Shown here one piece after another: positions 57,045 to 64,000 of a DNA stretch of 64,000 bases. Position numbers and translations under genes: made by a program. The DNA is from Begonia masoniana (lineage: Eukaryota; Streptophyta; Magnoliopsida; Cucurbitales; Begoniaceae), in NCBI GenBank assembly GCA_022432975.1, contig CM039512.1:34097730-34161729 (forward strand), written 5' to 3'. The first letter of the stretch is position 1. The number at the start of each line of letters is the position of its first letter. The notes beneath the pieces are model-generated. The model did not search any database, was not told the DNA's origin, and saw only the letters and a program-made list of their open reading frames with translations.

Positions 57045-57661
57045 TTTCAGCCTAATTAATTCACCCCCACCTTCTGGTTTCTCTCCCTCCTTCAAGTCTT
57101 CCTTCCGATTAAGCTTTCCTATCAAGATCTCTTCTTCTTACACGGTTGCCAGACCTGAGACTTGGTTACCCTCATCTTTACTTCTCTTTCTGGTCTAGAA
57201 GAAAAAAGGGGAAAGCAAAAGGCTAACGGAAATCAGGATTCAAAATCAATAGCACCCGCTCGAAGAACTTCCAATCTTCATTTAAACCGAAGATCTAGGA
57301 ATTTAAGGAGAGATCAAATCCGCCCATAAGCTAAAAACAGAGGAGGATGCGGTAATCACGACCGTCAAATAAGACCGAAAAAAGCCATGGGAGTCGGCGA
57401 AATCAAATTTAAGAAATTGTTGAATCGTATTTAGATATTAACCAGGAGGAAAACCAAGAAGATTACAGACAGTGAAGGTGAGCAGAAATGGAAGAAAATC
57501 AAGTCGAAAGGGGGGATGAATGAGAGTTTTCTTTCTTCTTCGAATTACGGAGCTGAATTCTTGTAATATGGTTTAATCTAAGATTAGGCGTTAATTTGAC
57601 TTTTCTCATAAACAATATTGAATTGACTTTCTTGTTATCGCTTGTTCTATTATTAAATTTA
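57045..57661 (-). promoter_or_regulatory. 5' leader and proximal promoter of the CIPK gene
   Basis: Covers the 617 bp between the CIPK ATG and the Pack-MULE target duplication. An in-frame upstream ATG at 57,125 would add 27 residues (MIGKLNRKED...), but the family start is MSSKSGSSG at 57,044. Pyrimidine-rich leader on the minus strand near 57,490-57,540. No clear TATA box. Confidence 0.45.
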
Positions 57662-57774
57662 GAGAAAAGTTCAATTCACGCCTTGGTCTCTAACATTTTT
57701 TTTTGTCCAATCAGACCCCATTGTATACGCCGTTTGCAATTCAACCATTCCGTTCAATTTTTCGTTAAACTTCC

Positions 57775-57791
57775 CACGTGCAAAGCACGTG
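57775..57791. promoter_or_regulatory. Paired G-boxes in the Pack-MULE left terminus
   Basis: CCACGTGCAAAGCACGTGG contains two CACGTG motifs as an inverted palindrome, about 730-745 bp upstream of the CIPK ATG. G-boxes are bound by bZIP and bHLH factors; any effect on CIPK is inference. The right terminus keeps only one (CCACGTGCTCTGC at about 60,169). Confidence 0.6.
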
Positions 57792-57830
57792 GTTTTCTAA
57801 AATACCATTATACTCCTTCTTTCCCATCAA

Positions 57831-58390
57831 TGCTTCTGTCGTCGAAGTCGTCTCCATTGCCCAATTTCCTCTTCCTATTGCTCAGTTAGACCAATTTTCT
57901 AATCTCGTCGTTATCGTCCTTGAATAGGTCGAAGTGAGCTATCTTCATGAAATCTCCGCCTTCCAGAAGTCTTGCAAGACTCGTTTATACGCGTACAGTC
58001 AGTTGGAGGCCGCCATTAAAGAAGGCGGAGATAATAAAAAACTCGAAGAGAGAAGAAATGGGTTGATGTACTGTGAAACCCACCAGCCAGTTTGGGGGAG
58101 AAATCGTAAGAGAAGTGGAGGAGAAGAAAGTAATTTTTCTTTTTACTCATTAAATTTCCACCAGTACCCTTTTTTTCTCTCTCCATATTTTTTTCACCGC
58201 CATAGCCCTCTCTCTATAAATTTCTCCTCCTGATAAAAATTTACTATAGAAAACCCTATTTGTTTCCTGAAGCTGCCGCTCGCGAAGGAGAGAGAAGAGG
58301 AAAACAGGGAAATTAACCTTTACAAAGTCTACCCTTGATTCTTCACAAAATTTGGCAACCCTAGAAGAATCAAAGGTACTCACTTATTGA
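57831..58390 (+). pseudogene. Captured host-gene segment(s) inside the Pack-MULE, unidentified
   Basis: The plus strand reads EVSYLHEISAFQKSCKTRLY, then YSQLEAAIKEGGDNKKLEE, which looks like a real exon but belongs to no family I recognise. Downstream is a TATA-like CTCTCTATAAATTTC (58,208), a leader-like stretch and GAATCAAAG|GTACTCAC at about 58,375, like an exon-intron junction. This may be the captured promoter/5' leader of a gene. Confidence 0.45.
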
Positions 58391-58639
58391 AAGGAATGTT
58401 TGGACTCTTGAAATTAATGAGCTTTGACCTACGATGCTATGGTATTCTCTGTCAAGTTCAATTTATTACCTGTTTAATGTTTTCCTTTTGACATTTTGCA
58501 AGACTGATTTGGATTTTCAATTTTATGTCAAGTTTTATAGCATAGTATTCTGAATCAGTGTTTGGGTGTGAAATCTTGGTTGACACTACTCTCGTGGAGT
58601 TATTGAAATATGATCAGAGAGAATGATACCAAGTTATTG

Positions 58640-59474
58640 AATTAAAGTGTGGATTCATTGTACCATTTGTAAGTGCAATCGAGGTAGGGGTTTATTTTAT
58701 TTTCAGTTAAGTATTATTATTTTTAATTCATTAATTAAATTCATTTATTTGGCATAAAATGTTCATTTAATTTGGTATTATTGTTCTTTCACACAATTAT
58801 CAACTGCATTATTTTATCATTGATAAAAATTGTGTAGTTTTAACTAGAAGTAATAGGACAGCTGAAGAGCCGTGTCCTTGGGCACAAAACCCTAAACCTG
58901 ATCAGGGTAATTATGGCGTGCGACCGCCTCATGTCGATGTTTTGGCCTATAGCTCAGTGTGTTCGGGCTCCGTGAGAGGCTCTATTTTCACCGATCATCT
59001 ATTTAAATTGAAAACTACATTTTTATTAAATTTTTGCATAATATTTTATAACTGCTGGAAATAAACTCTATCCCTATTGAGTTTAGTCGACTCACCCCAA
59101 ACGACTACTATTTTTCAGGATTCAGTAAAGGAGAATTTGATTATCGGCACGGGAGCAATCACCTTGTAGAAATTTTCTATTTTAATAAATTTTTCTTGAG
59201 AATGTATCTAATATTTTTTTAAGGTAAGTTACTACTGTAGATGTGTAAGCTTTGTTCTACTTAATTTACCATGTTATTTTATTGGACATACATTATTACA
59301 TCATCTGGTGTCACTTGTTGGACCTGTTTATTTATCTGTCCGGGCTCTGGCTTATATTAATTGGTTAATATTCCGCTGCGATTAGTGAAATTTAATGTTA
59401 AGGGTCGGACGATCTAGTCCTTTTCGGGCTGGGTCGTTCCCCGTTCTGTTGCGGGTCCCCTCTGGGGCGTGACA
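58640..59474 (+). mobile_element. Probable LTR insertion within the Pack-MULE (left end unresolved)
   Basis: Ends CCCCTCTGGGGCGTGACA at 59474, like the LTR ends GGGGCGTTACA and GGGCTGTCACA elsewhere here. It contains CCTATTGAGTTTAGTCGACTC (59,075), resembling the conserved TACTGAGTTTTAGACTCAT LTR block. It abuts the captured kinase exactly. Its start and target duplication were not found. Confidence 0.45.
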
Positions 59475-60199
59475 TGTGCAATGGAGTATTTGAGAATGGC
59501 TCGTATATAGCTGTTCAGAAAGCACTATTCGAGAAGGAAGAAGATCTGATAACCGCCTTGTCTCAGATTGAGGTTCTGTCTGAAATTCGACACAGAAACA
59601 TGGCAACCCTCCTCGGCTGCTGCGTAATTTTGTGCTACTCGGTCCTCGTCGTCTACGAAAATCCCAAAAACGGAACTCTCCAGGAACATCTGCAATGGAA
59701 GAAAGGGAAAAAACCAGCTCTTGATTGGTGCAGAAGAATAAAAATTGCTTCTGATATTGCCTGTGTTCTAACATTTCTACAAAACGAGCTTTCTCCTCCA
59801 GTTTTCCACCGCAAATTCAAATCCAGTCACGTCTTTCTAGACGCCAATTTTTCTGCAAAAATCTTCAGATTCGGGCTGATCGACTCGGTCTCTGAATTCG
59901 GGTCTCGATTGGGTACCGATTCCGACGATCCAAGCCACCATAGAAGTGATGTTCATGATTTTGGGATGCTACTTCTTGAACTCATTGCAGGCTCAGATTA
60001 CTCAGACCCTCCAATGGAAGTCTTGCAGAAGATTAAAAATGGAAAGATTGAAGAGGTAGCTGACCCAAACCTTAACTTCACTCTGGGAGAGAGCGAACTG
60101 CGGAAGAGAGACCCGGGAAGAAGGAAGAAGGAAGAGGGAAAGAAGGGGTATAATGGTATTTTAGAAGACCACGTGCTCTGCATGGGCAAAGTTTTATAA
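59474..60199 (+). pseudogene. Captured receptor-like kinase fragment fused to MULE terminus (241-codon open frame)
   Basis: The plus strand is open from ATG 59474 to TAA 60199. Residues 4-210 resemble the kinase region of the probably inactive receptor-like kinases of the At2g46850 type: GVFENGSYIAVQK (4-16), IEVLSEIRHRNMATLLGCC (32-50), VVYENPKNGTL (59-69), RSDVHDFGMLLLELIAG (157-173). The kinase start, glycine loop and last helices are missing. The catalytic HRD is HRK (112-114) and DFG is RFG (132-134), so it could not catalyse phosphotransfer. Residues after about 213 derive from the MULE terminus, making a chimera. Whether it is expressed is unknown. Confidence 0.75.
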
Positions 60200-60333
60200 G
60201 AAATTGAACGGAAAGGATTGAATTGCAAATGGCGTATACAATAGGGTCTGATTGGAAAAAAAAAAACGTTAAAGACCAAATGACAAATGACTCCATACGA
60301 TAGGATCTGAATTGAACTTTTTCCTTAAATTTA

Positions 60334-60890
60334 TAAGAAAGTTATCTTCTTGTCACTCACCAAAAAAGTCAAATTTTGGCATTGCCATAATTAGTGACCT
60401 TGGCCCAACACTTCGTAACTAAATCGATTTGCGATTGGGTTTCACTTCGTTTTTTAAATTAAAACAAAAATTACTTTTAAAAAATTATTTGTACTATTGA
60501 TTTATTTTGGGTTAGTTTTCGAGTTTTGGGTCGGGTTTAGAATTACTAGTTATTTTCAATGGGCTTGGTTTAAACTGAATTGTGGTCGAGTTTTCAACCC
60601 ACCGTTCGGTTCGGTTTTTCACGATTTTGGACTCCCAAATTCGCGAACTGAACCGTGACATGTGGTTCTACTCCATTCAAAATTGAGTCTAGTTTTCTAA
60701 AAAAGTGAGAACTGAACCGACCGTGAATGACCCTAGTTCCTGTTTAAACTATGGTTTGGCCCAATTTCTGCCATCCCTAGCTAAAAAGAACTCATCTGAT
60801 CTAACTAAATTGATCTTATTCTAAAAGTTTCGTGGTTTCATTTATTTAATAGGCCTATGCTTATGCCAATGGACTCGTGTGATTAAAACT
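60334..60890. other. Intergenic stretch with GAACCG/CGGTTC-type repeats
   Basis: Region 60,590-60,760 is rich in GAACCG-, CGGTTC- and CCGTGA-type motifs. No gene recognised. Confidence 0.4.
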
Positions 60891-61066
60891 TTATGGTTCA
60901 CTATCTTAAACTATATGTTTTCTCTTTTATTTAACAAGTTATTTCTAATATGCAGGAGAGGGGAAGTGAATAAGGTTTTTTAATTTTTTGTGTGACTAAA
61001 GCTTTATAGTTTGTTATTTTAAATTATATGTTTTCTCTTTTACTTAACAAGTTACTTTTAATATGC
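60891..61066. repeat. ~107-bp tandem duplication
   Basis: AAACTATATGTTTTCTCTTT...AACAAGTTATTTCTAATATGC (60,910-60,957) and AAATTATATGTTTTCTCTTT...AACAAGTTACTTTTAATATGC (61,021-61,066) are diverged direct copies near the end of the copia LTR. Confidence 0.75.
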
Positions 61067-62358
61067 ATTCAAATATTAACAACAATTAAGAGTTAATGAA
61101 AGAGATAGTAAACATGTTTGTTAACATGGTTCGACCAAACTGCTTACGTCAGCTCTCTAATATACTTTCTATATCAATTTTCTGATTATAAGGGATTGAA
61201 CTTCTAGATATCAATCAAACCTTACAATGATTATTCACGGGTTTTACCTTTTTTTATTGAGCTTGCAGGTGTCAATCAAATCTTAATCAATTCTTCGTAT
61301 GTATCATCATTTCCTTGATTGATCTTACTATTGTCAATCAAACCTTGATTGACTCTTCAAGAGCATCACATTTTTTGTTTCCACAAATTGGTTTGATTGA
61401 CTCTTCAAGAGCATCACATTTTTTGTTTCCACAAATTATAAAAGATTAGTTTAAAGGTTCAAGTACAAGACCTAACTCTCTTAAAAATGAAAACTCTTAA
61501 GTTTAAGAGTATGAAAGGTTAGGTTTCTAACTAAGAAATAAACGCTCAAATATTCCCAAGTAAACGGGGTGGCACTTCGGTGTAGAGAACTCTTGGTGTG
61601 TTGCATAGCAAAGTGAGCTTCTATTTATAAAGGCTTTTAGAATTCATGAGTAGCGGTCGCCCTCTATTATTCACTTAGGTGTTCGTGATATATCCGTCAG
61701 GAACATCAATGAGGCGATGGGTTTCCACATGCACTTTAATGGACTTCCATTCTGGGCGTCCGCACTTTGTGACTGGGCATCCACGTCAAGCTTCAAGTTG
61801 AATTCTTGTCTCTATGACTAGAATTCAGATAGGCTCTCCAGGTGTGTGCACTTATCTCCAGAGGTCTACAAATTGAATTTCAAGAGACATTGTCTCAGTA
61901 TTGGGTTTGCATAGATTCCTTTGTACATCCGCTTCAGGAGTATGCTCTTCAGGTCTGGGCGTCCACACTTCAATTCTGAAATGGTTTGATGCTCTTGACT
62001 GGGTTTCCAGGAATTCCATTGCGGGTGTCTACAGCTAAAATACTTCTGGAGACTAGACATCCACAAGTTCTTCCATTTTGCATAGTGCCCGCATAGAGTG
62101 ACCTTCTAGCTTCAATTTCTTTTCCGATTGAATCCTACAACATAATTTTATCTTTTACTGCATACACTTAATAAATATGATAGTAAATCTACATATCCAA
62201 TTTCAAGGATATTTCAATATGAATAAAACTTAAACATAAGTCATTTAAACAAATATACAAACATAATTTGACTCAATAATCATAAATAACTTATAATAAT
62301 GTTCAATTGATTATGTTCATAATTAAAACAATTATACTTAATATCAATTAAGCCAACA
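60950..62358 (-). mobile_element. Copia LTR, minus orientation (left end approximate)
   Basis: The minus strand starts TGTTGGCTTAATTG at 62358, preceded by the polypurine tract AAATTGGGAGAT (62,359-62,370), a common copia arrangement. ACCTTATTCACTTCCCCTC (minus, near 60,970) resembles the CCTATTCACCCCCCTC motif common in this LTR type. Contains a 48-bp tandem duplication (61,345-61,440) and a TATTTATAAAGGC-type motif near 61,623. No coding sequence. Confidence 0.6.
61345..61440. repeat. 48-bp tandem duplication
   Basis: Copies starting TTGATTGACTCTTCAAGAGC at 61345 and 61393 are identical apart from the edges. Confidence 0.93.
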
Positions 62359-64000
62359 ATCTCCCAATTTTTTGATGAAGACACCGTCTATTCTAAGTTA
62401 TGTATTTATGGTCATTAACTCCCCATATGTTATTTTCTCCCCCAAATATAATTCATACAATTTAATATGCAATTCATATGATTCTTCTTTCCTTTATATA
62501 ATTTTTGCCCCCTTTGTCATTATCAAAAAGATTAGCCAATATCAAAGTAAAAAAATATAACAAGTGTAGAATGTGTTGAGAGGAATGTATTAGAGCATAG
62601 AGATAAGTTAACCTACTCCATCTTAATATATGTCAATCATTTCCATTTAAAATATAATATTCTCATTTAGTTTTATAAAACTCTCGCTCTATGTTCACTC
62701 TACCTCTTCGTTATATATAAACAAAACTTAGAAAGAGTAACCATCGTATTCTTTCTCCCCCTTAGATAATATCAAAAAGAAGTTGTGGATTAATAATAAT
62801 ATACTAAATTTAGATATGCAGAATCTAGTATTCATTATCAAAGTATACAAATTAGATTTAAAGCAATATATAGTAGTATAGAATCAAAAGTACTTCATAG
62901 CAAAAGATGATGGAATTGTAGAACCATACACAAGTTCAAAGCAATATAAATAATTAAGTATCAGATAAATAAAATAAAAAAGGTTATCAATGTCAAGATA
63001 GACTTAAAAAAAAAAATCACCAAAACACACCTGCTATCTTCAATCATGCAAATACTTTGATTGAAAAGTAGTCTTATAAGATTTATTGCATAATTGACTA
63101 ATATTCAAAAATGCGACACGCTTCAACCTAATGGCAACTTGTGTGACAACATAAGCACTAGTTCCCCTCAAATTTTTAATTGACAATCACCGAGGTTCCC
63201 CAGATTCCAACAGGCACAAATAATGCAAATTAGATCCAAATGCTATGAAATTTAAACAATAGCTTACCTCTCACGTTTATGAGACACCCATAAAATTTCA
63301 ATGGAAAATATGTAGTGGTAAAAAAGTTATGTATGAAAGAGTCGGGATGGCTCAAACAGCTCAAAAATACTGCTATGTTGGACGAGAGAAGGCTAACTTC
63401 TGAGCAGTACAACGTTTCCTATATAACTTCGAATAACTTGAAAATTTAATACAATCTTACTTGGGGGGTGATTATAAGACCCTGAAAATTTCAAAGGTTG
63501 ATTCATTGTGGATGAAAAGTTATGCAGTGGAGAAGGGCTGCTAGTTTAGAAGGTGATAAAAGTTGCACCTCTCGGGTTTATGGCTCTTCTAAGGGGAAGA
63601 ACACTCTAGCTCGCAAAGAAGAGAGTTTATACTCTTTTGCTATGAATAATACCCTCCAAGAAGACAGTAAACAAAGTAATAATAAGATGTTCCAAGAATA
63701 CTCACAAACTTGAAAGTAATGGACATAAAAGTGCTCAGATATGACTCATCGAAGGCAATGGGTTTGAGACTCAAAGAGGCTTAGTTATTTTGGAAGATAA
63801 TTAGCTTTTCATTTCTTCAAAAGTGGCTGTTACAACAGCTAAGACAAGACTAAATACCCCCCCTCCTCAATTACAATTTAGGGTTCAGCTCACAAAAAGA
63901 AGAAGAAGGCTCTAGAGGTGACATGTCATTCGGCCACCTCATCGGTCGAGTACAACCTTTCTCCCTCCTACGATCAAGTGTACTTTTCTCCTTCAAATGT
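62359..64000 (-). mobile_element. Internal sequence of the copia element and unrecognised DNA to the window end
   Basis: Beside the polypurine tract the minus strand has further purine runs: GACAAAGGGGGCAAAAATTA (about 62,500-62,519) and a TAAGGGGGAGAAAG at 62,752-62,765. These are typical of degenerate copia internal or duplicated 3' regions. From about 63,000 to 64,000 no coding domain is recognised; short frames on both strands lack motifs. Confidence 0.4.

Larger units (their letters stand above)
57662..60324. mobile_element. Pack-MULE (2,663 bp) with 9-bp target duplication TTAAATTTA
   Basis: The left end GAGAAAAGTTCAATTCA matches the reverse complement of the right end (GGAAAAAGTTCAATTCA). 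Terminal inverted repeats extend about 170-190 bp (57,662-57,830 and 60,135-60,324), sharing CCAATCAGACCC(C/T)ATTGTA and CTAAAATACCATTATA. TTAAATTTA flanks it at 57653-57661 and 60325-60333. There is no transposase; inside are fragments of host genes, so it is a Pack-MULE. Confidence 0.93.

Noticed and set aside
56845..57198. A 117-codon plus-strand frame opposite CIPK exon 1
   Set aside because: Antisense shadow of the real exon 1 and leader; no motif of its own.
59382..59774. A 130-codon minus-strand frame
   Set aside because: Antisense shadow of the captured kinase fragment and the LTR end beside it.

Overview
This window is repeat-rich nuclear DNA from a flowering plant, probably a dicot. 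It has one recognisable host gene, a 14-exon minus-strand CIPK23-type CBL-interacting protein kinase (coding exons between 44,359 and 57,044). Almost everything else is transposable elements, mostly Ty3-gypsy long terminal repeats (LTRs) of 1.8-4.7 kb with CHROMO-type pol remnants and an initiator-Met tRNA primer site. I see no tRNA, rRNA, CRISPR or prokaryotic feature. The species cannot be named from the sequence.

Layout. 1-5,909: the 5' end of a minus-strand Ty3-gypsy element, with an open gag-protease-RT frame, primer site and a 3,997-bp LTR holding a 60-bp satellite array. 5,910-13,002: nested plus-strand LTR fragments, interrupted by a related minus-strand LTR fragment (6,715-10,873) that carries a compound 60-bp array and about 90 copies of a 13-bp repeat. 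13,003-13.9 kb: the 3' end of a gypsy pol (chromodomain), its polypurine tract and the start of its 3' LTR. 14,690-17,301, 19,233-23,928, 24,789-26,604, 29,035-31,733 and 39,784-42,726: solo LTRs defined by TG...CA-type ends and target-site duplications, plus a probable sixth at about 34,459-36,811. The 19,233-23,928 copy is three-quarters a 3.5-kb two-monomer minisatellite. 26.6-33.8 kb: a degenerate gypsy element with gag, split by the solo LTR at 29,035. 17,688-18,534 and 38,047-38,557: two non-autonomous Mutator-like foldback elements with perfect 9-bp target duplications.

The CIPK23 gene is expanded by insertions: intron 10 (6.5 kb) contains three Ty1-copia fragments and intron 7 (2.25 kb) a small LTR element. 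All 14 exons stay in phase 0 with consensus splice sites and give an uninterrupted 449-residue protein with kinase, NAF and PPI regions. About 620 bp upstream of its ATG lies a 2,663-bp Pack-MULE (57,662-60,324) bounded by 9-bp duplications. It carries a captured fragment of a probably inactive receptor-like kinase, still open as a chimeric 241-codon frame. From 60.9 kb onward there is a minus-strand copia LTR with adjoining internal sequence.

The least ordinary feature is that LTRs of one broad family have each grown a different tandem array in their non-coding part (60-mer, 60+60-mer, 13-mer, about 40-mer, about 50-mer, 72-mer with TGACGTCA, 76-mer, 24-mer motif). They nevertheless keep a splice-donor-like AGGTAAG block and, in four copies, a palindromic CCTTAAGG box. 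All family and age statements are inferences from motifs and structure; no searches were run.
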